DNA of 64,000 bases from Rosenbergiella nectarea (GCF_900111105.1 NZ_FOGC01000003.1:64945-128944); one strand, 5' to 3'; numbered from the stretch's first letter, positions 32,866 to 42,722 are shown. Notes: generated by a model not told the origin, from the sequence alone. Translations and numbers: made by a program.

Positions 32866-33735
32866 ATGTTGTTGAAACTGCCTCAATTGCGTATTTTCTG
32901 TGCATTGGTTGAAACAGGGAGTGTGGTGCAGGCCGCGAAGAAAATGCATTGTGTTCCATCTAATATTTCAACGCGTATCCGCGAATTAGAAGAAAGTCTT
33001 AGTGTAGCGTTGGTTAATCGCGATAAACAACGATTAACCCTAACGCCAGAAGGTCGTGCGTTTTATCCTCAAGCACAGCAGTTACTCAAGCAGAGCGAGG
33101 AGTGCCTGCACTTCTTCAAACCTGAATCGTTAAAGGGCCATTTGCGTCTCGGCGCGTTGGATGTTGCCTTGAACAGTCGCTTGCAGCAGATAATGGTAGG
33201 CTTTATGCAACATTATCCTGATGTGACAGTGTCACTATCTAGTCACTCATCCCTCCCCTTAATGGACCGCTTGCTCGCGGGTGAAGTGGACATGGTGGTC
33301 GTAGACGGGCCAGTTGAGCACCCGGTATTAAAGAGTCGACTGTTTGGGCCAGAGAGTTTATGTCTAGTCACCCATTGTGCGACGATGGAATCCTTTATCG
33401 AACAAGTTTCCACCCTGACACTGTATACCTTTGGCGAACACTGCTTCTATCATGTTCTTATCGAAGATTGGCTTGCGACCCAACAATTGGAATCGCGCCA
33501 ACAGTGCGATATAGAGTCTTATTCTGTGATTTTAGGCGCGATTCGGCAGCAATTAGGCTTTACCGTGATGCCGCAGAGTTTTATTCAGAATAATGACGAG
33601 GTAAAAGGACTCTATTGCTATCCACTCGATACCCTTTCCTCCTGCGATATCTATTTAGTCTGGCACCGTTACTCCGCTTCTCCCGTTGAGAAGGCATTTC
33701 TCTCTATGGTTGACGAGGTTATTCCAGCGGAATAA
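32866..33735 (+). CDS. LysR-family regulator (probably of the AEC transporter)
   Basis: 289 residues from the ATG at 32866 with AGGAG 7 bases ahead; the frame opens earlier at 32824 but inside the AEC gene. The HTH reads LRIFCALVETGSVVQAAKKMHCVPSNISTRIRELEESL, followed by an effector domain with LGALDVALNSRL, GEVDMVVVDGP and LGFTVMP. Same strand and 17 bp after the transporter, so co-transcription is likely. A perfect matS site lies within the gene. Confidence 0.85.
   Translation: MLLKLPQLRIFCALVETGSVVQAAKKMHCVPSNISTRIRELEESLSVALVNRDKQRLTLTPEGRAFYPQAQQLLKQSEECLHFFKPESLKGHLRLGALDVALNSRLQQIMVGFMQHYPDVTVSLSSHSSLPLMDRLLAGEVDMVVVDGPVEHPVLKSRLFGPESLCLVTHCATMESFIEQVSTLTLYTFGEHCFYHVLIEDWLATQQLESRQQCDIESYSVILGAIRQQLGFTVMPQSFIQNNDEVKGLYCYPLDTLSSCDIYLVWHRYSASPVEKAFLSMVDEVIPAE
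33223..33235. other. matS site
   Basis: GTGACAGTGTCAC is a perfect match to GTGACRNYGTCAC, inside the LysR gene. Confidence 0.75.
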
Positions 33736-33838
33736 AGCTTAGGGATAAATCAAAATCGCCAACTTTGTTAAAAAGGTTGTTAATTTGTAAATTATTGACC
33801 ATGCTCAATAGACTGTCTTTGACGTTTAGGAGCGTGCT

Positions 33839-34282
33839 ATGCCTTCTGTGACTCAACCTCGCTCACCTTCGCGGTTAGCGATTTTTTTCGTTAATTTACT
33901 CGAACCCGCCGCTTATGGTGCCTTTGTTGCAGGATTTTTCTTCGATATTATCTACTACATGACTCAAGAGATCTTCTGGGTTAAGGGAGCAAGTTGGCTT
34001 AATTTCTTCGGACTACTTTTAGCGATAATCCCTCGCCTTATTAACCTCTATCAAGTCTGGATTTCCCGTTCAGTCTCGCGGCCATTAGCCGCTCGTCGGA
34101 GTTTTTGGCTAAATGCCTTAGCGATTGTCGTGGCGATAGTTAATGCATTTGTACACAGCCGCGATGCATGGGGCGTCATGCCTGCGGGGCTTATACTGTC
34201 TGGCGTCACCGTGGCATTTCTGGTCCTCACGGTGGTGAACCACGCGCTGAGCACGCCTCGTTATCAGGAGGAGATGTTATGA
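33839..34282 (+). CDS. DUF2231-family inner-membrane protein
   Basis: 147 residues with four predicted membrane segments (PAAYGAFVAGFFFDIIYYM, WLNFFGLLLAIIPRLINL, WLNALAIVVAIVNAFVHSRDA, GLILSGVTVAFLVLTVVNHA). The pattern fits DUF2231, often found beside haem or quinone redox proteins, with His107 and His133 as possible ligands. Its stop overlaps the next ATG (ATGA, 34279-34282), so it is translationally coupled to the sorbosone-dehydrogenase-like lipoprotein and probably works with it in electron transfer (inference). Confidence 0.75.
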   Translation: MPSVTQPRSPSRLAIFFVNLLEPAAYGAFVAGFFFDIIYYMTQEIFWVKGASWLNFFGLLLAIIPRLINLYQVWISRSVSRPLAARRSFWLNALAIVVAIVNAFVHSRDAWGVMPAGLILSGVTVAFLVLTVVNHALSTPRYQEEML

Positions 34283-35583
34283 TTAATCGTCAATTTAGCG
34301 CCCTTTTGCTCTGCACACTGTTAGCAGGATGCGATAACAGTGATTCAACCACTGTCGCTGAACAAATTGGCCCACATCCTAAGCTCGATAAACCCAGTGC
34401 GTTTCTGTTACCTCCGATTAGCGTACCGTCAAAAGTCGATTGGGCGCAGGGGCAAACTCCACGCCCTGCGGCGGGCTTAAAAATTGAGAGTATTGCTCAA
34501 GGTTTAGCCCATCCACGGATGGTCTATCAACTGCCCAATAATGATATTTTGGTCGCAGAATCCAATGCGCCAAGCAGTGAAGCGGTAACCACGCCTAAAC
34601 AATTGATTTCGGGTCTGGTGAAAAAAGATTCAGGTAAAGGGGGCAAAGGTGGGAACCGCATTACGCTGCTGCGTAAGGATGCCCAAGGTCATTGGCAACA
34701 ATATCCCTTTATCCAGAACCTCAACTCGCCTTTCGGTATGGTGCTCATTGGCCAGTCGCTCTATATCGCCGATGCCGACGCCCTACTGGTCTTCCCCTAC
34801 CAACCCGGCGATCTGAAAATAGATTCTGCTCGCGGTAAGCGCCTTGCTGACTTACCTTCGACGATCAATCATCACTGGACCAAATCGTTAACCGCCTCGC
34901 CAGAGGGTAAACACCTCTACGTTGGCGTCGGATCTAACAGCAATATCACTGAAAATGGGCTGGAAGCCGAGTACCGTCGCGCCGCTATTTTGGAGGTCGA
35001 TCCACATAGTGGTGCAAGCCGAATTTACGCCGATGGCCTTCGCAACCCGACAGGCGTGGCGTTTGATCCTACTACGAAAAAATTATGGACCATCGTTAAT
35101 GAGCGCGATGAAATCGGCGCAAACTTAGTCCCTGATTATCTCACCCAAGTAAAAGAAGGTGCGTTCTACGGTTGGCCCTACAGCTATTATGGCCAACATG
35201 TTGATCGCAGAGTACAGCCCCCTGCTCCCGATAAAGTGGCCAGTGCGGTCGCACCGGATTATGCCTTGAGTTCTCACGTTGCCCCGCTAGGAATGCAGTT
35301 TGCACAAGGCAGCCGCCTGCCTGGTTTTGCCTCTGAAGGACTATTTATCAGCGAACATGGGAGTTGGAACCGTAAGCCGCTAAATGGCTATCGTGTGAGT
35401 TATGTGCAATTCTCACAAGGTAAACCCGTGGGTCAACCTAAGACGGTGGTGGATGGCTTTGTCTCTGATGATCAGCAAACGATCTTTGGAGCGCCTGTTG
35501 GCTTAACCCTTGATAATCAAGGCGCATTAATCATTGCCGACGATGTTGGAAACCACGTGTGGCGAGTGAGTGCCGCACCATGA
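34279..35583 (+). CDS. PQQ-dependent sugar dehydrogenase-like lipoprotein (sorbosone dehydrogenase family)
   Basis: 434 residues from the ATG at 34279, with AGGAGG upstream. Residues 1-18 form a lipoprotein signal (LLAGC, Cys18). The rest is a six-bladed beta-propeller of the L-sorbosone/glucose dehydrogenase type: IESIAQGLAHPRMVYQLPNNDILVAE, NSPFGMVLIGQSLYIADAD, GLRNPTGVAFDP, NERDEIG, GAFYGWPYSYYG and the Ca/PQQ-side SEHGSWNR and GAPVGLTLDNQG. Periplasmic oxidation of an aldose or ketoaldose with PQQ. No pqq genes are in the window. Confidence 0.82.
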   Translation: MINRQFSALLLCTLLAGCDNSDSTTVAEQIGPHPKLDKPSAFLLPPISVPSKVDWAQGQTPRPAAGLKIESIAQGLAHPRMVYQLPNNDILVAESNAPSSEAVTTPKQLISGLVKKDSGKGGKGGNRITLLRKDAQGHWQQYPFIQNLNSPFGMVLIGQSLYIADADALLVFPYQPGDLKIDSARGKRLADLPSTINHHWTKSLTASPEGKHLYVGVGSNSNITENGLEAEYRRAAILEVDPHSGASRIYADGLRNPTGVAFDPTTKKLWTIVNERDEIGANLVPDYLTQVKEGAFYGWPYSYYGQHVDRRVQPPAPDKVASAVAPDYALSSHVAPLGMQFAQGSRLPGFASEGLFISEHGSWNRKPLNGYRVSYVQFSQGKPVGQPKTVVDGFVSDDQQTIFGAPVGLTLDNQGALIIADDVGNHVWRVSAAP

Positions 35584-35657
35584 TTTAAGCTTGCAATTAC
35601 TAGGTGGGCATCGCATCATGCTCACCTTTTTATTAGTGTTAGTGTTGGGAGCGAGTC

Positions 35658-36581
35658 GTGCCGCGTTTAGATAATGCTTTTCTTGAATCAATCCTTGACG
35701 AGGTCCGTCCATTATTACGGCAAGGTCAGGTTGCCTCTTATATCCCTGCGCTCGCTCAAGTTCCTGCAGATCAATTAGGTGTCGCGGTCTGTACCCACGA
35801 TGGGCAGTTGTTAACTGCCGGGGATGCCTCTCAACGTTTTTCTATCCAATCGATATCCAAAGTGCTCTCGTTAACCGTGGCGATGACCCGTTATTCAGAG
35901 CAAGACCTTTGGCAGCGGGTGGGAAAAGATCCTTCTGGTCAACCGTTTAACTCACTAGTACAGCTTGAAATGGAACAGGGTATTCCACGTAATCCCTTTA
36001 TCAATGCCGGGGCGCTAGTGGTCTGCGATATGCTACAAAGCCGCTTATCGGCCCCGCGTCAGCAGATGTTAACCTTGGTTCGTCGATTAAGTGGCGTCGA
36101 AGATATTCATTATGACCGCCAGGTCGCCAGCTCTGAACTTGCTCATTCGGCCCGTAACGCGGCCATTGCTTGGCTGATGAAGTCTTTCGATAACTTCCAT
36201 AACGATGTGAATACGGTGCTGGAAAACTATTTTCATTACTGCGCGTTATCGATGAATTGTGAGGAGTTAGCTCGTTGCTTCCGCTATTTGATTTCACCCG
36301 AGTTATGTAAGGTTTTGTTTAGACAGGAACTTAATCATCGACAAGTTAGTCATATCAATGCCTTAATGATGACAAGCGGGATGTATAATGCCGCGGGTGA
36401 ATTTGCCTGGCGAGTGGGGTTACCTGCAAAATCAGGCGTCGGTGGTGGGATTGTTGCCATCGTGCCAGGAAAAATGAGTATTGCCGTGTGGTCACCTGCC
36501 CTTGACCAGTTCGGTAATTCATTAGCCGGTACGGCGGTGTTGGAACATATTTCAGACCGATTGGCTTTCTCAGTTTTTTAA
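35658..36581 (+). CDS. glsB: Glutaminase GlsB
   Basis: 307 residues (E. coli YneH/GlsB 308). The serine-lactamase-like motif is SIQSISK, followed by [10 protein letters not shown] and [14 protein letters not shown]. Further on are [43 protein letters not shown] and a C-terminal [11 protein letters not shown]. It hydrolyses glutamine to glutamate and ammonia. The GTG start at 35658 is preceded by GGGAG. It keeps the E. coli order near yneE in the terminus region. Confidence 0.92.
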   Translation: MPRLDNAFLESILDEVRPLLRQGQVASYIPALAQVPADQLGVAVCTHDGQLLTAGDASQRFSIQSISKVLSLTVAMTRYSEQDLWQRVGKDPSGQPFNSLVQLEMEQGIPRNPFINAGALVVCDMLQSRLSAPRQQMLTLVRRLSGVEDIHYDRQVASSELAHSARNAAIAWLMKSFDNFHNDVNTVLENYFHYCALSMNCEELARCFRYLISPELCKVLFRQELNHRQVSHINALMMTSGMYNAAGEFAWRVGLPAKSGVGGGIVAIVPGKMSIAVWSPALDQFGNSLAGTAVLEHISDRLAFSVF

Positions 36582-36664
36582 CACAGACTTTTGTGGTTAA
36601 GCACGCGATATCCTTAATGAAAGGTATCGTTTTTCCTTAATACCTGCACCTATGTGGAATAAGT

Positions 36665-37300
36665 ATGAAAACAATTATTGATGGCTTCTTGAATTTCCAG
36701 AAAGACATTTACCCTGAAAGAAAAGAACTTTTTCGTAGTCTTGCTTCAAGTCAGAAACCGAAAGCGCTTTTCATCTCCTGTTCTGATAGCCGCTTGGTCC
36801 CTGAGTTAGTCACACAACAGGAACCTGGGCAGTTATTTGTTATCCGTAATGCCGGTAATATCGTTCCTTCGTTTGGACCAGAACCGGGTGGGGTATCTGC
36901 CACTATCGAGTATGCTGTCATGGCGCTTGGTGTGACGGATATTATTATTTGTGGTCACTCAAACTGTGGCGCAATGTCGGCCATTGCGAGCTGCGCCTGC
37001 TTAGATTCTATGCCTGCTGTCGAACATTGGTTGCGTTACGCCGATGCGGCGAAAGCGGTTGTAGAAAAACATGAGTATGCCTCGCCTGAAGATAAACTCA
37101 ACGCGATGGTCCGTGAAAACGTTATAGCTCAGCTTAATAATATCAAAACCCACCCTTCTGTGGCGGTCGCACTACGCAATAAAAAAATCAACCTTCATGG
37201 TTGGGTCTATGATATTGAAACAGGTCAGATTAATGCATTAGATCAGCATGGTGAGCACTTCGTGAGCTTGGCGGATAACCCTGAGACCTTCTTCGAATAA
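36665..37300 (+). CDS. Beta-class carbonic anhydrase (CynT-like)
   Basis: 211 residues. The zinc site is Cys39 and Asp41 ([10 protein letters not shown]) with His98 and Cys101 (GHSNCGAM), the plant/CynT type with Arg43 pairing Asp41. [10 protein letters not shown] and GWVYDIETG complete the family pattern. It equilibrates CO2 and bicarbonate in the cytosol. E. coli Can is about the same length; CynT and this protein share the [15 protein letters not shown] stretch. Single gene between glsB and a strong terminator; no cyanase gene nearby. Confidence 0.87.
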   Translation: MKTIIDGFLNFQKDIYPERKELFRSLASSQKPKALFISCSDSRLVPELVTQQEPGQLFVIRNAGNIVPSFGPEPGGVSATIEYAVMALGVTDIIICGHSNCGAMSAIASCACLDSMPAVEHWLRYADAAKAVVEKHEYASPEDKLNAMVRENVIAQLNNIKTHPSVAVALRNKKINLHGWVYDIETGQINALDQHGEHFVSLADNPETFFE

Positions 37301-37306
37301 TGCTAG

Positions 37307-37336
37307 GCCCCAAGCCTGCGATTGCGGACTTGGGGC
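37307..37336. terminator. Terminator between carbonic anhydrase and esterase genes
   Basis: The perfect 8-bp stem GCCCCAAG/CTTGGGGC separates convergent genes; AATAAAA follows. Confidence 0.75.
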
Positions 37337-37344
37337 AATAAAAC

Positions 37345-37971
37345 TTACTCTTCTTCTTCTTCCTCTTCTTCCCAACCGAATCGCTCGATTAAGAACTGCG
37401 TCGCCGCCTCGACACCCGCGGCAGAGATGCTGTGTACTAATTCTGGTTCAATCATGACGTGACAGGAAAATCCTAATCGATTGAGTGTGACTTGCGCATC
37501 GAGTGTCTCTTGGGCCGGCACCACTTCATCCCCCTCGCCATGGATCAACAAGACTTCGGCTGTCGTAGCCTGAGCTTGTGCAGGCGTTTCAATTAATTGG
37601 CCCGAAAATCCAACAACCCCCACAATGTTATAGTGGCTGCGCAGCAAGATATCGAGTGCAATCATCGTGCCTTGAGAGAAACCGACCAGTACAATCTGAT
37701 CCTGTGTCGCATCGATTTGATGCTGTTGCATAATGGTGTTAAGGATTTCATCAATAGCGCGACGCGCATCGTTCAAGCGTGGTTGACGATTTTGTGGCGT
37801 AATGTTTGCCAAGCTGAACCATTGATACCCCATTCCTGCTTCGCAGAGTTCGGGGGCATTGGGCGAGGCATAACAAAGGCCAGGCAAGGAGCCAGCCCAG
37901 AATTCACCCAGCCCTTTCAAATCGTTACCATCACTGCCATAACCGTGTAATAAGATGACTAATTTTTTCAT
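37345..37971 (-). CDS. Carboxylesterase/phospholipase-like esterase (YpfH type)
   Basis: 208 residues, alpha/beta hydrolase. LLHGYGSDGNDL (oxyanion side), the nucleophile GFSQGTMIALD, the Asp in HGEGDEVVP and the His in ELVHSIS form the triad. This is the APEH/YpfH subgroup acting on short acyl esters. The protein ends in an unbroken run of eight glutamates encoded by GAA/GAG repeats, unusual for the family. It is 13 bp downstream of the yojI-like gene on the same strand and probably its last operon partner; a siderophore-esterase role is possible but unproven. Confidence 0.78.
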   Translation of the reverse strand: MKKLVILLHGYGSDGNDLKGLGEFWAGSLPGLCYASPNAPELCEAGMGYQWFSLANITPQNRQPRLNDARRAIDEILNTIMQQHQIDATQDQIVLVGFSQGTMIALDILLRSHYNIVGVVGFSGQLIETPAQAQATTAEVLLIHGEGDEVVPAQETLDAQVTLNRLGFSCHVMIEPELVHSISAAGVEAATQFLIERFGWEEEEEEEE

Positions 37972-37984
37972 TAAAAACCCTTCA

Positions 37985-39613
37985 TTAAGATTGCGAGATC
38001 ACGGCGCGAGCGGCCTGGCGGCTCTCTTCGGCACTCAATAAACGCAGGTGACCTTGTTGCATTTCATATACCCGATCGGCGACATCAAAATAGTCGTCAT
38101 CGTGACTGATAATCAGTAATGTTTTCCCGAGTTGTTTCAACCAAGGGAGTAGTTCGCGATAGAAGTAGCGCCTAAACTGCGGGTCTTGTTCTGCGGCCCA
38201 CTCGTCCAAGAATAGGATATCGCGTTTCTCAGCCATGGCAAGCAGCAGCGCTACGCGTTTGCTTTGTCCCGCCGACAATGACAAGGTGCTGAGCTGATGG
38301 TTATCAACAGTGATTTTATTATTAAGCTGCAGACGCATTAACCATTCTGCGGCTAAGGCATGGTCGGCCTCACTAGGCTCAAGAAATACGGTTTCGAAAA
38401 GATAGGGTTTGGTGAACACGACCGAAAATAGAGACATCAGGCTTTTGGCGTTAATCGCTTGGCCATCGCAATAGGCATGGCCCTGCGCCATGGGATAAAG
38501 CCCGGTAAGCAGTAAACTCAGCGTTGATTTACCTGACCCGTTGGTACCAATAATAAACACCGTCTCGCCACGTGTAACGGTCATCGACAGCGGTCCCACT
38601 TCAAATCCTTTATCTGGGTATTGCCAAGTAATGTTATCCCAACGCAGTTGTTGCCAGGTGTCTTTTACCTTTTGCGTTTTCCCTTCCTTAGGCAGAGACT
38701 TTTCCGGTAGCAGTTCATTAATCTTCTTATACGCCAACTCACCCGACAGTAAGGTGGGGTAAGCGCCAATAGCCTGTAATAGCGGGGTGCGCATAAAAAG
38801 AATCGTTAAGGAGAAAGAGGTGGCCACCGCCATTGATATCCACCCTTGTGACTCGGCCAGTAAAAATATCACCCCGATTAAGCCGAGCATCATAATATTC
38901 GACCAGTTAATCGCCGAAAGATGGTAACTGTCGGCCTTGATAATATTTTGCTTATACCCCATTGCCGCGGCCTGATAATGGGTGTCATAGAAGTGTTTAG
39001 CCCGTGCAGGATTCAATGCCAGCTCTTTTCTACCTTGGATCACGACCTGGAATGAGGATTGTAAGTCGCTTTCATAGCCTCTGACTTTATCAATATGCTG
39101 ATACACCTTGCTTACCATCTTATAACCGAGCGTAAAGGTGACGACTAACCAGCCTATCGTAATCAGCAACACAGGGACGGAAAGATAGCCCAGATAACCC
39201 ATCGCGACTAAAGCGAGAACGATACCTTGGATCAACTCTGGCAGCCTGACAAAGGCTAACGTGATATTACGAATATCCGGGCCCAACAACGCGAGTAACT
39301 CCCCTTCGCCCTTAGCTTCTAGGGTAGCGATCGGGGTATTCATCATCTGCCACACCATCGCCGATCGTTTGCGCCAAATAAATTGGTGACCCAGCGTTGT
39401 TAGGCACCACTGCGCCCCAAGGGTAGTCGCTAATAATAAGAGCAACAGGCCCAGCATTTTACTAATCCCCAACGCCAGAGACTGTTCGGCCAAAAGTCCA
39501 TGGTTGATCCATGAGATAATCGCGATCCCTAATCCGGCACTCAGCAAATTAAGTAAGATAATGGCGATAAAGGCCAGCGTATGCTGGCGAAGAATGGTTT
39601 TCAGTAGTTGCAT
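37985..39613 (-). CDS. YojI-like ABC exporter (cyclic peptide/siderophore exporter family)
   Basis: 542 residues from the ATG at 39613 (MQLLKTILRQH, aligned to E. coli YojI); the frame also opens from a GTG at 39643. Six N-terminal membrane segments with FVRLPELIQG, QGRKELALN and LSAINWSNIMMLG. The ATPase has GTNGSGKSTLSLLLTGL (Walker A), LSLSAGQSKRVALLLA (signature) and DILFLDEWAAEQDP (Walker B). Related proteins export microcin J25 and pyoverdine precursors. It follows the TonB receptor pseudogene by 50 bp, so it belongs to the iron locus. Confidence 0.85.
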   Translation of the reverse strand: MQLLKTILRQHTLAFIAIILLNLLSAGLGIAIISWINHGLLAEQSLALGISKMLGLLLLLLATTLGAQWCLTTLGHQFIWRKRSAMVWQMMNTPIATLEAKGEGELLALLGPDIRNITLAFVRLPELIQGIVLALVAMGYLGYLSVPVLLITIGWLVVTFTLGYKMVSKVYQHIDKVRGYESDLQSSFQVVIQGRKELALNPARAKHFYDTHYQAAAMGYKQNIIKADSYHLSAINWSNIMMLGLIGVIFLLAESQGWISMAVATSFSLTILFMRTPLLQAIGAYPTLLSGELAYKKINELLPEKSLPKEGKTQKVKDTWQQLRWDNITWQYPDKGFEVGPLSMTVTRGETVFIIGTNGSGKSTLSLLLTGLYPMAQGHAYCDGQAINAKSLMSLFSVVFTKPYLFETVFLEPSEADHALAAEWLMRLQLNNKITVDNHQLSTLSLSAGQSKRVALLLAMAEKRDILFLDEWAAEQDPQFRRYFYRELLPWLKQLGKTLLIISHDDDYFDVADRVYEMQQGHLRLLSAEESRQAARAVISQS

Positions 39614-39662
39614 AATTAACTTAACGTAGTCCTCGGGAGTCACCTCCCGAGTTGGTGATGCC

Positions 39663-41909
39663 TTAAAAATCGAGGCTCATAGAGAGTGTGTAAGTGCGTG
39701 GATCACCTTGTGTCAGATAACCATTATTGGTCCCGACGGTGTCCCAATATTTTTCGTTAGTCACGTTTTCAACTCCAGCCCGCCAAGTAATAGCACTAAC
39801 CGTAGCCGACTGGATCGGCATTTGATACTGCACACCGATATCAAGACGCGTCCAACTTGGGATACGCAAGGTGTTCGAGCTATCAACATACTGGCGGCTG
39901 GTATGGAGTAAATTGCCCTGTACCATCAAGCTTTCAACCCGTGGAATATCCCATTCGGTACCCAAGGTCCATTGGTTACGCGGTACACCCACCGCATCCT
40001 TGCCATCATAACTGACCCAACGCTTATTTTCATCTCCGTTGGCGCTAGGCATTTTCGGACGCAGCCAAGTGGAGCCTGCATTGATACGCCAGCCTAAGAC
40101 AGGTTCACCAAAGACATTGACCTCTACCCCTTGATTGCGCTGTTCACCGGCAAGACGGTAAACGTTATCACTGCCGGTTAAGCCAACCTGACGGCGCATA
40201 TCAAATAGGCCAATATTCCCGCCGTAACGTCCCTTTTCGACTTTGAGCCCCACCTCGTTTTGTCGGGTACGGCCAAGTCCCACAATATAACCGGAGTTAA
40301 GCGTGGTCGACGGCGCGGTACCTGATGCCTGTAACCCTTCAATATGGTTAGCATAGAGCGATAACCACTCTGAGGCTTTAAAGACAACGCCATACACCGG
40401 CGACCAACGATGGGCTTTTAGCGCCGCATTCTTATCTTCGACGCCTTGATAACTGTAGTTTTTGACATCTATATGTTGGTAGCGAGCCCCTGCTATATGT
40501 TGGTAGCGAGCCCCTGCGGTGACCCGCACCCGATCCTGCCAAAAACCTAAGGTATCGGAAAGCGCGACGCTATTATTGATATTTTTACTGCGGATATGGG
40601 GGTTAGCCATATTTCCGTCAGAATAGGCCGTAGCGGGAGAGGATTGCGGACGAGGATCATAAATCGTGCCGAAATCTTGTGCAGTCGACATCGTATAAGC
40701 ACTGGCACTGCGATTATAGATCCCGGAATAATTGATATTCAGCTGATGGCTAATAGGACCCGTAGTCACTTTACCCCGCAGCCCGACCAATCCACTGGTG
40801 GTATCTGACTTGTAATGTGTCGTTAAACGGGTCACGGTCGAACGTCCTGCCATATCGCTGACTAGGGGCGCGCCGCTTGCCGACCATTCATTATTATGAC
40901 TGCTGCCGATAGCGCTGTAAGCGACCCACTGATCGTTGAGGTGATAATCGTTTTTCATCATCACATAACGACTTTCCAAGTCGGCATAGTTCCAGGCTGT
41001 ACTGTAATTGGTACGATTATTAGGTACGCTTGGTACGCTAGGCAGTGTGATAACATTGTTCAATGTGTTGAGGCGGATCCCGACGCGACCATGATGAATG
41101 GTCGATTTGGTATAGCCCATGTCCAAAGAGCTTTCTAGCTTATCGCCATGGTAGTCCAACCCTAAGAAAGCCCCGGTAGTACGGTCACGTTCTTTGCGGA
41201 TCTCTGTTTCGCCTTCACGATTCACTACGTTGGCTCTCACCCCAAATTGCTCATTATCACCGAAGCGGCGTCCGATATCCGTGCTAACCCCTGCTTGGCC
41301 TCGACCGGTGTAATCGACACTGACACGTTGTGTAGGCTGTGAATCTGCGCGTTTAGGTTCGATATTGACATTACCGCCAACACCACTGCCCGCAGCGGGC
41401 ACGCCATTTAAGAAGGCGCTTGAGCCTTTGATGACCTCTACGCGCTCGACCGCTTCGAGAGGCAGAATTTGACGCGGTCAAATACCATAGAGCCCACCCA
41501 GGGCAATATCATCCGCTGATAAATCAAATCCACGAATGCGAAAGCCTTGGGAGAAATTACCATACCCCCTGACGTTCTGGACTGAGGCATCATTTTTCAT
41601 GACATCGGCGAGGTTTCTCGCTTGCTGATGTTCGATTAATTTTGAGGTGTACCCCACCACGTTAAAGGGGACGTCTAGCGCTTTTTGTTCTCCCAACGCC
41701 CCCAATCGTCCACCGTTAGCAATGTTACCATCGAGGAAAGCCGGGATCAGGTGTTGGCCATTAGCATTATCTGTGGCCGTAGGTTTCGCTGTAACGACGA
41801 GCGTATCGGGGGAAGTGTCCGCATGAACGTAACACGTAATTGGGAGTAGGCTCAGAGAAATAGCCTGCGCAAGGTGTTTTTGACGGTGGGTAGGTAACCA
41901 GAGGGACAT
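39663..41909 (-). pseudogene. TonB-dependent siderophore receptor with an internal stop
   Basis: One frame of 749 codons is broken only by a TGA at 41480-41478. Before it lie a signal peptide, the TonB box DTLVVTA and plug sequences (SVQNVRGYGNFSQGFRIRGFDLSADDIALGGLYGI). After it, in the same frame, come PRQILPLEAVERVEVIKGSSAFLNG, the barrel, and the C-terminal TYTLSMSLDF. So a single nonsense change, not a frameshift, separates plug from barrel. A 24-bp duplication also adds eight residues. The family (FhuE/FoxA-like) imports ferric hydroxamates. Divergent from fhuF. Confidence 0.85.
40471..40518. repeat. 24-bp tandem duplication within the receptor barrel
   Basis: ATATGTTGGTAGCGAGCCCC plus four bases occurs twice, head to tail (40471-40494, 40495-40518). 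In the protein this doubles ARYQHIAG, in frame. A recent slippage event. Confidence 0.88.
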
Positions 41910-41970
41910 AAAAAATCCAATTATCAGGAGGTTATGATTAATTATAAAATAGCGACAAACAAAATGCAGA

Positions 41971-42009
41971 CAATACTAATGCAAATATCACTCATTTGCA
42001 TTAGTATTG
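41971..42009. promoter_or_regulatory. Perfect 16-bp dyad in the divergent siderophore promoter region
   Basis: CAATACTAATGCAAAT and its exact complement ATTTGCATTAGTATTG flank a 7-bp centre, between the starts of the receptor (41909) and fhuF (42038). It partly resembles overlapping Fur hexamers (AATGCAAAT...ATTTGCATT) but is longer and more perfect than a usual Fur box. It may be a Fur operator, an AraC/other dimer site or an RNA hairpin in the fhuF leader. Confidence 0.6.
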
Positions 42010-42037
42010 AGAAATTTACTGTTGTGCGGGAGCTAAC

Positions 42038-42712
42038 ATGTCTAGAGCAGCCTCCATCGCCAAGGCACTCCCTAATGAGTACCCCTTGGCTACCCTGCGC
42101 TCTTGCGAAAGTTTTCGGGCCTTACTCCCAAGAGAACGGAGTTCCTATCGGTCGCCTCAACAATTAGCATGGCTATCCAAATGGTCGCAGTGGTTCTTCG
42201 CCGGGACACTATTACCTTGGGGCGAACAATTATTGGTGGAACAGCGCGCTTATCCCCTGTGGCTAGGGTTTGGACGTTTTTCGCTCAATAGCCAAGGATT
42301 TCCCGATCCGATCTCGGTCAGCCACCTTTCACTCGCGGCACCATGCGACATCGCACAACAACAAGCCATTACTCAGCTCGTCTCTGGGTTTATCTCTCCA
42401 GTCTGCTCGACCCTCGCGGCGGTTGCGGGTCATCCCTTAGCACTATTCTGGAGTAACGCGGCAGTGCGCTTACATCAAAGTATGCGGAGCGCGGAACAAA
42501 AACAGGTCTCAAGTCACCTTTTACAAGACATTTTTACTGCGACACACCTGACTAATGGCGAGCGAAACCACCTTTATCAGCCATTCATTACACTTGATCA
42601 GGCACACATGCCCGCGATAAGGCAACGCCGTCATTGCTGTATGCGCTTTCATTTGGACAAAGAGTTGTGTCCCTCTTGCCCACTTGACCGTTGCCCAACC
42701 TCAAAACTTTAA
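42038..42712 (+). CDS. fhuF: Siderophore-iron reductase, FhuF family
   Basis: 224 residues. The C-terminal cluster motif is CCMRF, ten residues on CPSCP (Cys-Cys-x10-Cys-x2-Cys), the [2Fe-2S] site unique to FhuF. The N-terminal part has WSQWFFAGTLLPWGEQLL and HPLALFWSNAAVRLHQ. It reduces ferric hydroxamate siderophores in the cytosol to release iron. GGGAG precedes the ATG. Ten bases separate its stop from the fhuC start, making it the first gene of fhuFCDB. Confidence 0.85.
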   Translation: MSRAASIAKALPNEYPLATLRSCESFRALLPRERSSYRSPQQLAWLSKWSQWFFAGTLLPWGEQLLVEQRAYPLWLGFGRFSLNSQGFPDPISVSHLSLAAPCDIAQQQAITQLVSGFISPVCSTLAAVAGHPLALFWSNAAVRLHQSMRSAEQKQVSSHLLQDIFTATHLTNGERNHLYQPFITLDQAHMPAIRQRRHCCMRFHLDKELCPSCPLDRCPTSKL

Positions 42713-42722
42713 TGGAAAGATT

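Noticed and set aside
41478-41480. Selenocysteine codon in the TonB receptor
   Set aside because: No SECIS-like hairpin is evident directly after the TGA, and TonB receptors are not known selenoproteins; a nonsense mutation is simpler.
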